Shown here: piece by piece, positions 54,101 through 62,262 of the stretch
Numbering within the stretch: the stretch's first letter is position 1
Layout: every line of letters begins with the position of its first letter
Assembly: GCF_013167215.1 (NCBI RefSeq)
Contig: NZ_JABJWY010000012.1
Coordinates: 82,304 to 146,303, forward strand
Length of the DNA stretch: 64,000 nucleotides
Direction: 5' to 3'
Source: Sphingobacterium prati
GTDB taxonomy: Bacteria > Bacteroidota > Bacteroidia > Sphingobacteriales > Sphingobacteriaceae
Made by a program: the position numbers and the translations under genes
The notes under the pieces: generated by a model
The model's input: only the letters and a program-made list of their open reading frames with translations
Databases searched by the model: none
Told to the model about the DNA's origin: nothing

Positions 54101-54338
54101 TGAAATATCAGGGGACCTTTTCAACGTTGCCAACTTGTTTAAGAAAACTTGGGGTATAAATGAGTCTCTAGGCAATCAAAATCTATATGCTTTAGGCGGG
54201 AAAGATGCTGCCGGGGAAAAGCTGATCCCTTTTGATGTTGCGAAGCAGCAGTTTAATTACAATGTAAACAATTCAGGTATCGTTACCCCCTCCGGCAATC
54301 CATACCAATTCCAGCTGGGACTACGTTATTCTTTTTAA
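51159..54338 (+). CDS. Oar-like TonB-dependent outer-membrane receptor
   Basis: 1059 aa. Signal peptide MKEILLTTCAIAIGTGLYAQ, a carboxypeptidase-like regulatory domain (about 22-115: GFSGKITDENNKGVHGASVE), a plug (about 118-245: ARDIAKLPVNGRNFTSLMDL, YDVTYGRAGGGTVSAVTKQG) and a long barrel ending in the aromatic QFQLGLRYSF. The arrangement is of the Oar/OmpA-like TonB-receptor type rather than SusC, and no susD gene follows. Ligand unknown. Single gene with its own terminator. Confidence 0.9.
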   Translation: MKEILLTTCAIAIGTGLYAQTTQAGFSGKITDENNKGVHGASVEVRNESTGFTTKTSTNANGDFNFKELPLGGPYTIKVTYIGYGEQVRSGFMLNQGDMIRLNIPIQNASNVLETVELTGVSTLKNKIENLGAATAVTARDIAKLPVNGRNFTSLMDLSPLSKGDNIGGQLGSSTNFTIDGMNAKNPTSAGSTTSRSGAPFSISIEAVREFKVVTNQYDVTYGRAGGGTVSAVTKQGTNKTQGSAWLYSRADWLSSPYDIRGNKRSNDFSTYQYGFTLGGPIIKDKLHYFVAWDHQQDSRPLIIADINSEADEKRFNVTNATLDEFVNIGRKKYGLGNERQYGAFDKKRGSDAIFGRVDWQINDKNLLTIRNNFTSDNNKLGLQDNKPITLYESYGNDKNIDNSLLATLRTTISPRVTNELKVQHLYTYQKSSPGDLLPGQNIPRAIVEDAVSKVAGEDKKTTLQLGGHRFAQESFKNNVFQLVDNIYYSTDNINYTFGVDLMYTHANSIYGSEVNGRFHFRPSDGKTAMQNFDDMKPYAYYREVPLMSDPAVVGKIFNAGVYGQLQTKLAQGLDLVAGLRLDYGHYPTSPLNEELLKEVGVRTDHKLKSFVVQPRFQMTWDVNEERKDFFRVGGGIFASDINNYMTINNLTFDGKHFATVDVRGADVPTPNFVDYRKDPSSTPSLAQFQIPTINTYGPDAKIPVVYKANLSYTHFFTEKLKASLSGYMNLGRNNYMYVDRNMVKDPFFRLANEDNRGVFVPTASIVDGAPDWKKGRISDKFGRVLELNSEGKVNQFAVVFDASYQYYKDGTISVSYTWNDAKDNTSFNGNVANTATLSLAVKDDPRDLSKMSYSNNQFRNKIVIYGTLPTFYGVSVGVRYSGIGGTRYSLLAGGNINGDFVAGDNDLAFIFDPNNPNTSKQLVTGLNNLLSNPEASQSLKDYIRKYQGKIAERNGGVNGFYGLIDLRIAKKFNLYKNHALEISGDLFNVANLFKKTWGINESLGNQNLYALGGKDAAGEKLIPFDVAKQQFNYNVNNSGIVTPSGNPYQFQLGLRYSF

Positions 54339-54352
54339 ACGTTTTAGAAAGC

Positions 54353-54389
54353 AGGACATGGCTATTTAATCAGATAGCCATGTCCTTTT
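54353..54389 (+). terminator. Terminator after the TonB-dependent receptor
   Basis: A 13-bp stem (54353-54365 with 54374-54386), 8-nt loop, followed by TTTT. Confidence 0.85.
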
Positions 54390-54523
54390 AAAATTGAATC
54401 AAAAAATAACAATTAAGGGGCAAATGTCTGATGTTGTATCAGGTTCAGATATAAGAAAGGTCAATAAATTAGTTAACTAAAAGAGATTCACTAGCTGTAT
54501 TGACCTGATGGAATTTGCGTTTC

Positions 54524-54560
54524 AAAAAGTGATGAATGCCCTAAGCATTCATCACTTTTT
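54524..54560 (-). terminator. Terminator overlapping the end of ctlX
   Basis: A 16-bp perfect stem (54524-54539 with 54545-54560), loop 5 nt. On the minus strand it ends in TTTTT. The arm 54545-54560 and the loop lie in the last codons and stop of ctlX. Confidence 0.85.
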
Positions 54561-55494
54561 CTTTTGGAAGGAATACTTCCGCCATCATATGACGTACGCT
54601 ACCTCCGCCACAGGTTTCGATAACATGTAAATCCTGATGGATGATTTTGCCATGTTTTTCCAATTGTGCTGTTTGGTAAAGCGTTAATGACGATAATGCT
54701 TTATCGCTTAATACTATAAAACGGTTTCCATATTTATTTCTTACCTGAAGACAGTTTGCCGCAAAATTTTCCAGTTGGTTTTCGTTGATCTCGATGATTT
54801 CTTTTCCGGTTTCTTTTAATTTCTTTAACAACTCTTCCCGTTCGGATTGATTATCAATCGCAGCCGGACATAAGATTGCAAAATCTTCTCCCACGGCCAA
54901 TACCACATTGGTATGATAGATAGGTCTGCGTTTGCCATTGACTGTCTGAAATGCATGAAAGACGATCGGGGTGTAATTTTCCGTTCTGCAGTATTCGTCC
55001 AACATGCTGCGGTCCGCGCGTTCCGAAAGTGCACAATAAGCAATACGGTGTGTACGATCCAGTACAAGGGCCCCTGTCCCTTCTAAATATTGTCTGTTAT
55101 TTTCGGCCTCGCTTAAGTCTTTAATCAACTTTACATAGTAACCGTTTTGTTTTAATGGTCCCTCAAAGTCCAATAAATGCTCTTTTCGACGGTTGGGTGC
55201 GAACATCGGATAAAAGATAATTTTTCCGTCCTGGTGGAAAGAGACAATATTGTTCGGAAATATACTGTCTGGACTTTCTGATTTTTCATCATCTTGAATG
55301 ACCGTCACTAGAATGCCGTGTGATTTCAATTCATTGACAAGGGCATCAAATTCACTTTGTGCCTCCCTATTTACATCTTCACCGCTTAAGTTTTCAATGT
55401 CCTTTTGGAAAAAATTATTGACTGCGGTCTGCTCATTTTTGCGGAAGACAGAGGGTCTTACTAGGAGTACACTGTCTGTTACCTGTTTTCTCAT
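54541..55494 (-). CDS. ctlX: Citrulline-utilisation hydrolase CtlX
   Basis: Amidinotransferase-fold hydrolase; CtlX is proposed to cleave citrulline to ornithine. 317 aa. SPDSIFPNNIVSFHQDG, LEGTGALVLDRTHRIAYCAL, HTNVVLAVGEDFAILC and the catalytic Cys motif HVIETCGGGSVRHMMAE with C295 are in place, as are the Asp/His positions. The last codons double as a terminator arm. Related dimethylarginine hydrolases share the fold, so the substrate is inferred from overall resemblance. Confidence 0.85.
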   Translation of the reverse strand: MRKQVTDSVLLVRPSVFRKNEQTAVNNFFQKDIENLSGEDVNREAQSEFDALVNELKSHGILVTVIQDDEKSESPDSIFPNNIVSFHQDGKIIFYPMFAPNRRKEHLLDFEGPLKQNGYYVKLIKDLSEAENNRQYLEGTGALVLDRTHRIAYCALSERADRSMLDEYCRTENYTPIVFHAFQTVNGKRRPIYHTNVVLAVGEDFAILCPAAIDNQSEREELLKKLKETGKEIIEINENQLENFAANCLQVRNKYGNRFIVLSDKALSSLTLYQTAQLEKHGKIIHQDLHVIETCGGGSVRHMMAEVFLPKEKVMNA

Positions 55495-56027
55495 GATTTA
55501 TAATCGTTACTTCGCTGGTTTATATTTGTTAAAAAGAATGATATTCTTGTTTGTATGAGTCCCATTGCAGTAAAAGCCCGATTTCTCTTTTCGATTTTTC
55601 AGCAATGCTGCAAATCCCCTTGAATGATTGCCCAGTGTCAGAAATCACTTTACAATTGGTACTTATACTAATGTATTGAAAAATCAGCGCCATTGCAAAA
55701 AGAATATCTTCAAAAAGAAAAAATGGCGGTTGAAAAATAACAGCATAATCTTTCGTTTTTTATTATTCTGTTAAGTTATCTTTGATTTGGTTGGTATATT
55801 TTCAACACGAACTTTGGTTGTTTGTTTTTATTTGAATTTTATCCTATATAAGACAATCGATTGCACATCTGCTCGTTGTTAAAACTGACTTTTTATACAC
55901 TTTTTTGCTTCGTTTTCAGTCATTTATTTTGCTATCTTTGCTCATCCAAAAAACGACTGTTTATAAGAGAGTTAATTACCTAATTAGTATGTCAATAACT
56001 GTCTATAAGCGTTAACTTTTTGCACAC
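55495..56027. other. Intergenic region between ctlX and gcvP
   Basis: 533 bp with no open frame of note. A perfect -7 box TATCTTTG lies at 55933-55940, about 90 bp upstream of gcvP, with TTC near the expected -33 position. No glycine riboswitch pattern was recognised. The rest is AT-rich and featureless to me. Confidence 0.4.
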
Positions 56028-58901
56028 ATGAGCAATATACACTTCCAAGAAAAATTCGAAAGTCGCCACAATGGCCCAAGTCCAGTTGAAGCGAATGAAA
56101 TGTTGGCCAAATTGGGCGTAACGTCAATTGACCAGCTAATCGACCAAACGGTCCCTTCTCAAATCCGTGCTCCAAAACCTTTAAATCTTCCAAAAGCATT
56201 GTCTGAGGTTGCCTATTTAAAGCGGATAGCGGAAATCGCAGAGAAAAATAAAGTTTTTAAATCTTTTATTGGTCAAGGATACTATGACGTGATCCTTCCG
56301 GGTGTAATTCAACGTAATGTGTTTGAAAATCCGGGATGGTATACGCAATATACTCCTTACCAGGCGGAAATTGCACAAGGTCGTTTACAGGCACTCTTAA
56401 ACTTCCAGACAGTTATTTCTGATTTTACGGGATTGGAAATTGCAAACGCTTCATTATTGGATGAAGCTACGGCTGCAGCTGAAGCTATGTTTATGCTTTA
56501 CTCAGCGCGTAAAAATAAAGAAGCAAATGTATTCTTGGTTTCTGAAAATGCGTATCCACAGACGATAGATGTATTGAAAACGCGTGCCTTATCTTTCGGT
56601 ATCGAGCTGAAAATCACAGCTATTCAAGAATCGGAATTGACAGACGACGTTTTTGCTGCATTCGTACAATATCCAGCAGCAGACGGTTCAATCGTTGATT
56701 ACAAATCATTTGCTGACGTTGCACACGGTAAAAATATTACAGTATGTGCGGCCGCGGATCTAATGAGTTTAGCCTTGTTGACTCCTCCAGGAGAATGGGG
56801 GGCAGATGTTGTTGTCGGCAACTCACAGCGTTTTGGTGTACCAATGGGATTCGGTGGTCCTCATGCGGCATTCTTCGCTACTCGTGATAGCTTCAAACGT
56901 AATATTCCTGGACGTATCATTGGTGTAACTTCTGATTCGAATGGAAAGTACGCGCTACGTATGGCTTTACAAACTCGTGAGCAACATATCCGTCGTGACA
57001 AAGCGTCTTCTAATATCTGTACGGCGCAAGCTTTATTGGCTATTATGGCCTCTTTTTACGCAGTTTACCATGGCCCCGAAGGAATTAAAAATATTGCTTC
57101 CCGTATCAATGCTTTAGCAAATTTATTGGATCAAGCGTTACAATCATTGGGTTATACCCAATTGAATAAAGCTTATTTTGATACCCTACGTGTAGATTTA
57201 GGTGCACATGCGGGCGCATTAAAATCTGAAGCGCTGAACAATGAATTGAACTTCTACTACAAAGGTTCACAAGTTTCTGTCGCTATCGATGAAACAACAA
57301 CATATGAGGATATTAAAACAATCGTAAAAGTGTTTGCAAAAATTCAGGGCAAAACATTGAACGATGTAGATTTTGATACCTTAGAAGAAAACTTAGATTC
57401 TTCGATCCCTGCTGAATTAGTTCGTACCTCAGCGTATTTAACTCATCCAAACTTTAATAGCTACCATTCTGAACACGAAATGTTACGCTATATTAAGTCA
57501 TTGGAAGCAAAAGATTTATCGCTTTGCCATTCGATGATCCCATTGGGTTCCTGTACAATGAAATTAAATGCCACAGCTGAAATGACCCCTGTTACCTGGG
57601 CGCGATTTGGAGGATTACATCCATTTGCTCCAGCAGACCAAACTTCAGGTTATATGCAGATGATCGGTGAATTGAACGATTGGTTGTCTGAGATCACAGG
57701 TTTTGCTAAGATGAGCTTCCAACCTAATTCAGGGGCGCAAGGTGAATATGCGGGTTTAATGGTTATCCGTGCTTACCATGAGAGCCGTGGCGATCATGGA
57801 CGTAACATCTGTCTGATTCCAGCTTCTGCACATGGTACTAACCCTGCATCGGCTTCAATGGCTGGTTTGAAAGTGGTAGTAGTAAAATGTGACGAACTTG
57901 GAAACATTGATATCCCAGATTTAAGAGCAAAAGCAGAAGAGCATGCTGCTCACCTGAACTCTTTAATGGTGACTTATCCATCTACACATGGTGTGTTTGA
58001 GGAATCTATCATTGAAGTTTGTGAAATCATCCATGCTAATGGCGGTCAGGTATATATGGACGGAGCAAATATGAACGCACAGGTAGGTTTGACTAGTCCG
58101 GGCCATATTGGTGCTGACGTTTGTCACCTGAACTTGCATAAAACATTCTGTATTCCTCACGGTGGTGGTGGTCCCGGTATGGGGCCGATCGGTGTTGCTA
58201 AACACTTAGTACCTTTCTTGCCTAATCACCAAGTTGTTTCTACTTCAGGAGAAGAAGGAATCACAGCTGTTTCTGCTGCGCCATTTGGTTCAGCATCAAT
58301 TTTGATTATCTCTCACGCCTATATTTCCATGATGGGCGGTGAAGGCTTGACCAACGCGACACGGACGGCAATATTAAACGCAAACTATATTAAGGCACGT
58401 TTGGAAAATGCCTATCCAGTACTTTATTCTGGTAGCAATGGCCGTTGTGCACATGAGATGATCCTTGATTGCCGTGGTTTCAAAAATGTAGGTATCGAAG
58501 TCGCTGATATTGCAAAACGTTTGATGGACTATGGTTTCCATGCACCAACAGTTTCTTTCCCTGTCGCAGGTACATTGATGGTTGAACCGACGGAGTCTGA
58601 ATCAAAAGCTGAATTGGATCGTTTCTGTGATGCATTAGTTGCTATTCGTCAGGAAATTGCTGCAGTTGAGGCTGGAGAAGCTGATCAGGCAAATAACGTA
58701 TTAAAGCATGCTCCGCATACAGCGGCAGTGGTTACCGCAGATGAGTGGGATAGACCTTACAGTCGCCAAACGGCCGCTTATCCTTTGGAATATGTGAGAG
58801 AGCGTAAGTTCTGGCCTTCAGTAGGTCGTGTAAACGATTCTCAGGGAGACCGTACATTGATTTGCTCATGTCCTTCGATCGAGGAATATGCTGAGGCGTA
58901 A
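56028..58901 (+). CDS. gcvP: Glycine dehydrogenase (decarboxylating), P protein
   Basis: PLP enzyme that decarboxylates glycine and loads the H protein. 957 aa, the fused full-length form. [66 protein letters not shown], the second half with [18 protein letters not shown], and [20 protein letters not shown] with PLP lysine K705. Two P-type halves are seen. gcvT lies far to the left on the other strand. Followed by one weak and one strong hairpin. Confidence 0.97.
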   Translation: MSNIHFQEKFESRHNGPSPVEANEMLAKLGVTSIDQLIDQTVPSQIRAPKPLNLPKALSEVAYLKRIAEIAEKNKVFKSFIGQGYYDVILPGVIQRNVFENPGWYTQYTPYQAEIAQGRLQALLNFQTVISDFTGLEIANASLLDEATAAAEAMFMLYSARKNKEANVFLVSENAYPQTIDVLKTRALSFGIELKITAIQESELTDDVFAAFVQYPAADGSIVDYKSFADVAHGKNITVCAAADLMSLALLTPPGEWGADVVVGNSQRFGVPMGFGGPHAAFFATRDSFKRNIPGRIIGVTSDSNGKYALRMALQTREQHIRRDKASSNICTAQALLAIMASFYAVYHGPEGIKNIASRINALANLLDQALQSLGYTQLNKAYFDTLRVDLGAHAGALKSEALNNELNFYYKGSQVSVAIDETTTYEDIKTIVKVFAKIQGKTLNDVDFDTLEENLDSSIPAELVRTSAYLTHPNFNSYHSEHEMLRYIKSLEAKDLSLCHSMIPLGSCTMKLNATAEMTPVTWARFGGLHPFAPADQTSGYMQMIGELNDWLSEITGFAKMSFQPNSGAQGEYAGLMVIRAYHESRGDHGRNICLIPASAHGTNPASASMAGLKVVVVKCDELGNIDIPDLRAKAEEHAAHLNSLMVTYPSTHGVFEESIIEVCEIIHANGGQVYMDGANMNAQVGLTSPGHIGADVCHLNLHKTFCIPHGGGGPGMGPIGVAKHLVPFLPNHQVVSTSGEEGITAVSAAPFGSASILIISHAYISMMGGEGLTNATRTAILNANYIKARLENAYPVLYSGSNGRCAHEMILDCRGFKNVGIEVADIAKRLMDYGFHAPTVSFPVAGTLMVEPTESESKAELDRFCDALVAIRQEIAAVEAGEADQANNVLKHAPHTAAVVTADEWDRPYSRQTAAYPLEYVRERKFWPSVGRVNDSQGDRTLICSCPSIEEYAEA

Positions 58902-58924
58902 CAGTCTTAAAAAAATATAATAAT

Positions 58925-58949
58925 AAAGCTCCCGCTAACGGAGGCTTTT
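58925..58949 (+). terminator. Weak hairpin after gcvP
   Basis: AAAGCTCCCG (58925-58934) and CGGAGGCTTT (58939-58948) pair with a wobble and one mismatch; four T follow. Confidence 0.5.
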
Positions 58950-59008
58950 ATGGGTATATGAAATGTATTGCTTTAAAATAAAGCATAAATAAATTCTATA
59001 GATTGCAG

Positions 59009-59038
59009 AAAGTCCGGACATCCCGTCCGGACTTTTTT
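59009..59038 (+). terminator. Strong terminator downstream of gcvP
   Basis: AAAGTCCGGAC (59009-59019) pairs with GTCCGGACTTT (59025-59035), loop 5 nt, with T to 59038. Confidence 0.88.
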
Positions 59039-59189
59039 AATGATCAGATTATGTTCGAAACAAACCGGCCATGAATAAGGAATGATTTCGTGAAAAGCGC
59101 TACAGGACCGGAATGTTATTGTATCAATTTAAGCTACAATAGTCCTGATATAGTATTTTGGAAGTATATTTGTGCTGAAACATTTCGAT

Positions 59190-60014
59190 ATGAAGATAAC
59201 ATCAATATTTAATTTTTTTATTGTTGCGGCATTAATTACATCTTGCGCCGGCAATAAATATGCTAAGACTGAAAAAATATATAAGAAACAAGCGAAAGAG
59301 TTTTCTAATTTATATCGTCAATCTCCTGTAACTGGGCAGTTGGAGAAGGTAAATATAAAAGATCAGCAGTGGATCGCCTCCACCAATTTTGGGATACGGA
59401 AGCCTAATTTTGTGGTCATTCATCATACAGCTCAGGATTCTCTGGGACAGACCATTCGTACCTTTCATTCCGCAAAAGCAGGTGTAAGTTCACATTATGT
59501 TGTAGGTCGGGATGGTAAAGTTGTCCAAATGGTAAATGACCTATACCGTGCACATCATGCCGGCCTGGGAAAATGGGGAAATGATACTGACTTGAATTCT
59601 TCGTCTATAGGTATAGAATTAGATAATAATGGTACCACAGACCCCTGGACTGATGTACAGATCAACGCTTTGGTTCAGCTGCTAAGCTATTTAAGGAATA
59701 CTTATAAGATCCCACAGGCAAATTTTATTGGTCATATGGATCTTGCCCCTACACGTAAGAATGACCCGTCTCGATTCCCTTGGAAAAAATTGGCAGATCA
59801 GGGATTTGGCTATTGGTATGAAGAATTTTTAGAGATACCGCCGGTTGATTTTAATCCCAAGATGGCTCTGCGTATTATTGGCTATGATGTCAGTAATCTG
59901 GATGCAGCGATAAAAGCCTTCAAAATCCATTATATTCAACAAGATGTAAATACTGCATTTTTGGGTGAAAATGACCTAAAAATCATGTATTCCATTTACA
60001 AAAAGTACTTATAG
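59190..60014 (+). CDS. N-acetylmuramoyl-L-alanine amidase lipoprotein (Amidase_2 type)
   Basis: Zinc amidase that cuts the peptide from MurNAc in peptidoglycan; AmiD-like. 274 aa from the ATG at 59190, which gives a lipoprotein signal MKITSIFNFFIVAALITSC with C19; the GTG at 59172 does not. NFVVIHHTAQDS (first zinc His), SSHYVVGRDGKVVQMVND, AHHAGLGKWGN, SIGIELDNNG and FIGHMDLAPTRKNDPSRFPW (second His and Lys/Asp) define the PGRP/Amidase_2 fold. A TATATTTG -7-like box is at 59165-59172. The C-terminal 60 residues resemble a small helical binding domain. Confidence 0.92.
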   Translation: MKITSIFNFFIVAALITSCAGNKYAKTEKIYKKQAKEFSNLYRQSPVTGQLEKVNIKDQQWIASTNFGIRKPNFVVIHHTAQDSLGQTIRTFHSAKAGVSSHYVVGRDGKVVQMVNDLYRAHHAGLGKWGNDTDLNSSSIGIELDNNGTTDPWTDVQINALVQLLSYLRNTYKIPQANFIGHMDLAPTRKNDPSRFPWKKLADQGFGYWYEEFLEIPPVDFNPKMALRIIGYDVSNLDAAIKAFKIHYIQQDVNTAFLGENDLKIMYSIYKKYL

Positions 60015-60042
60015 TGTTTTTCTAGACAACATAGAACGAAAG

Positions 60043-60072
60043 GAGCAATTTGTGACAGAATTGCTCTTTTTT
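60043..60072 (+). terminator. Terminator after the amidase gene
   Basis: GAGCAATT (60043-60050) pairs with AATTGCTC (60059-60066), loop 8 nt, then six T. Confidence 0.88.
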
Positions 60073-60267
60073 ATGTACTAGATAAGCAGATTGGAGGGCT
60101 TTTGTTATTGTGCTATCGATTGTGTGTGACCATTATATTATGACCATTTGAATCTTTTCCTCTGCATTATTTTTTGACAGCCTATTTCTCCATTCGACCA
60201 ATGACGGTATCATTAGCATCGACTAGTATAACATTTTGTTGCTTTGCTTCGTGAGTACTGGAAATAA

Positions 60268-60299
60268 AGGTAGTCCAATTTAACTAAATTGGACTACCT
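60268..60299 (-). terminator. Terminator of the 437-aa protein gene
   Basis: A 15-bp stem (60268-60282 with 60285-60299). On the minus strand it is followed by TTATTT. The two-base gap means the tip of the stem opens as the loop. Confidence 0.75.
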
Positions 60300-60327
60300 A
60301 ATAAATTAAATTTTAACGAAGTTTATA

Positions 60328-61641
60328 TTATACGGTTTTTACAAATTTCTCGTCGTAATTTTCAATATCTATAATATATCCGTTTTTGATTAGGAATTCG
60401 AAGAGAGGTTGTGCCTCTTCCGAAACCGGCATATTCTGTGTGGTAATGATTTTATTTTCCTTTTTCAATAGATAGGGATAAGCATAAAGCTTTACATTCT
60501 TGTTGAACATACCGGATATGTACGATAATAGTTCATTGGTATAGAGTTCTTTATTGTAGTTGTCTGAATTGAAGATGTTCTTTAAGTTATAAACGTTTGT
60601 CGCAATTCCGATATTCTTAGGTTTAAAGTTGCTTATAAACTCGGCGAGATGATTATTTCTACGGAAGTTGCTGACGATAATATTATTGCCTGTGGCACAT
60701 AGCTCATCTGCTCTTGATGCGAATTCTTGTAGATCTTCATCTGTAATTTCATGGGTATCCTCTAGCACATTCCCCATCAAGACCTCGATCAAAACAATGG
60801 TGTCTTGATCAGTGGCGCCTGTATTTTTTTTAAACTGCTCAACGGCAAGGTTAAATAAATCAAAGTTAGGAAGTGATTTTTGACGGTATTTCGTGCGAAG
60901 TAAGATAATATTCTTTTTATATAAATAATCCTTGATCTGTACCGCTTTACCGTCCGGCTGGAAAATAGCCGCTTTTGCGAACCCTTTGGCAATAAGATAT
61001 AAGTTGATCAGGCGTTGATTGACATTTTCGAACAAAGGACCGTTTAATTTAACCAGATCAATTTCGACAGATCCTATCGACAAATTATCAACCAAGGACT
61101 CAATCATTGTCTGTACATTTTCTGCGTAGTAATATGCGGCAAACAGCAGGTTTACACCAATAATACCCAATACTTTCTGTTGCAGTTGGTTGTCACTGTC
61201 CAGGAGTCTGACATGGACGATAATGTCATTTGTAGGGCCACCGACCTCGTGTTGAAACCGAAGACCGATCCAGCCGTGAGGCTCATTGGTTTTGGTAAAA
61301 TTCAGTGTGGTCACCGTGTCTGCAAAGGCAAAGAATTTTTTGTTGCAATACTTGTCGCCATGTAACCGATGTGTCAGCAAGTTAAATTCATGGGAGAGCA
61401 TCTTCTGTAAACGGGTTCTGCTGACGTACCTGCCGTCTTCTTCTTCACCGTATATGGCGTCACTGAATGCCATATCATAAGCTGACATCGTTTTCGCAAT
61501 TGTGCCTGATGCAGCTCCTGCATTGAAAAAGTTACGTGCGACTTCCTGTCCAGCACCGATCTCGGCGAAGGTTCCATAAATCTCTGGGTTTAGATTTATT
61601 TTAAGGGCCTTTCGCTTAGTTTCAAAAATTTCTCTTGCCAT
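60328..61641 (-). CDS. Conserved protein of unknown function
   Basis: 437 aa from the ATG at 61641 (MAREIFETKRKALKINLNPE); five codons upstream are unlikely. The first 120 residues are strikingly conserved in character (YGTFAEIGAGQEVARNFFNA, GTIAKTMSAYDMAFSDAIYG, RLQKMLSHEFNLL, FFAFADTVTTLNF). From memory, close relatives occur in several phyla, sometimes labelled nicotinate-nucleotide adenylyltransferase; I see no HxGH motif to support that, and nadD is present at 22275. The C-terminal half (FSNFKPKNIGIATNVYNLK) looks like another alpha/beta domain. No signal peptide. Confidence 0.75.
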   Translation of the reverse strand: MAREIFETKRKALKINLNPEIYGTFAEIGAGQEVARNFFNAGAASGTIAKTMSAYDMAFSDAIYGEEEDGRYVSRTRLQKMLSHEFNLLTHRLHGDKYCNKKFFAFADTVTTLNFTKTNEPHGWIGLRFQHEVGGPTNDIIVHVRLLDSDNQLQQKVLGIIGVNLLFAAYYYAENVQTMIESLVDNLSIGSVEIDLVKLNGPLFENVNQRLINLYLIAKGFAKAAIFQPDGKAVQIKDYLYKKNIILLRTKYRQKSLPNFDLFNLAVEQFKKNTGATDQDTIVLIEVLMGNVLEDTHEITDEDLQEFASRADELCATGNNIIVSNFRRNNHLAEFISNFKPKNIGIATNVYNLKNIFNSDNYNKELYTNELLSYISGMFNKNVKLYAYPYLLKKENKIITTQNMPVSEEAQPLFEFLIKNGYIIDIENYDEKFVKTV

Positions 61642-61705
61642 GGCACAAAGGTACAAAAATCAAAAGTCTAGTGAAAATTAAAGTATGAAAGGAAAAAACA
61701 GAATA

Positions 61706-61737
61706 AAATTAGGCTTGTTTTAAAACAAGCCTAATTT
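61706..61737. terminator. Perfect 32-bp palindrome overlapping the Nudix stop codon
   Basis: Two 16-base arms, 61706-61721 and 61722-61737, with no spacer, so the tip opens as a loop; T/A-rich ends. The stop codon of the Nudix gene (61720-61722) sits at the centre. Confidence 0.75.
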
Positions 61738-62262
61738 ATTAAAAGCATAGAATAAAGCACTGCTATGTAGGGCCTGGCTAAATTTGTTTTCCAACAGCAT
61801 GGTTTTTGCTTCCCTGAGCGGTATAAGGAAAACGTCAATCTCTTCGTGTTCATCCAGTTCCTGTTCCTGAACTTTCTGTCCTCCCGTCATAAGATAGGTA
61901 TACGTAACATTACCACTTGTTGCGGGATTGGCATACAGCGTGGCGATCTCTTCGATTTTTTCAAACTGATACCCTGTTTCTTCCAGCATTTCCCGTATAG
62001 CGGCATCTTTGGGATCTTCTTCCGGCTCCGTTGTTCCGGCCGGGATTTCCAAAGAAATGATTCCGGCTCCATGACGGTATTGCTTGATCACCAATAATTC
62101 GTTTTGCGCTGTGATTCCCACCATATTGACCCAATCCGGATATTCCAGTACGTAATAATGGTCGTTGATACGTCCATCAGGCAGCTCGCATGTATCCCGG
62201 CGTAATGTCGCCCAAGGCTCCTTGCAGATATATTCAGATGATAATAGTTTCCACTTTTCCAT
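61720..62262 (-). CDS. Nudix hydrolase (ADP-ribose pyrophosphatase type)
   Basis: Hydrolyses nucleoside diphosphates linked to another group, such as ADP-ribose. 180 aa. The Nudix box starts at GTTEPEEDPKDAAIREMLEE and continues TGY, matching GX5EX7REUXEEXGU exactly; the upstream PDWVNMVGITAQNELLVIKQ and YRHGAGIISLEIPAG fit the ADP-ribose subfamily. Its start codon directly adjoins the stop of the phospho-sugar mutase, so the two are coupled. Terminator palindrome at its end. Confidence 0.9.
   Translation of the reverse strand: MEKWKLLSSEYICKEPWATLRRDTCELPDGRINDHYYVLEYPDWVNMVGITAQNELLVIKQYRHGAGIISLEIPAGTTEPEEDPKDAAIREMLEETGYQFEKIEEIATLYANPATSGNVTYTYLMTGGQKVQEQELDEHEEIDVFLIPLREAKTMLLENKFSQALHSSALFYAFNKLGLF

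Larger units (their letters stand above)
60015..60327. other. Convergent intergenic region
   Basis: 313 bp between the amidase and the minus-strand 437-aa protein gene. It holds two terminators (60043-60072 plus, 60268-60299 minus). The part between them (about 60073-60267) has no recognisable feature. Confidence 0.5.

Noticed and set aside
55495..56027. Glycine riboswitch upstream of gcvP
   Set aside because: No aptamer-like conserved GGA-rich stem pattern was seen; the region is AT-rich and only a -7 box is recognisable.
60328..61641. Naming this protein nicotinate-nucleotide adenylyltransferase
   Set aside because: There is no HxGH or ISSTxxR motif and a canonical nadD exists at 22275.
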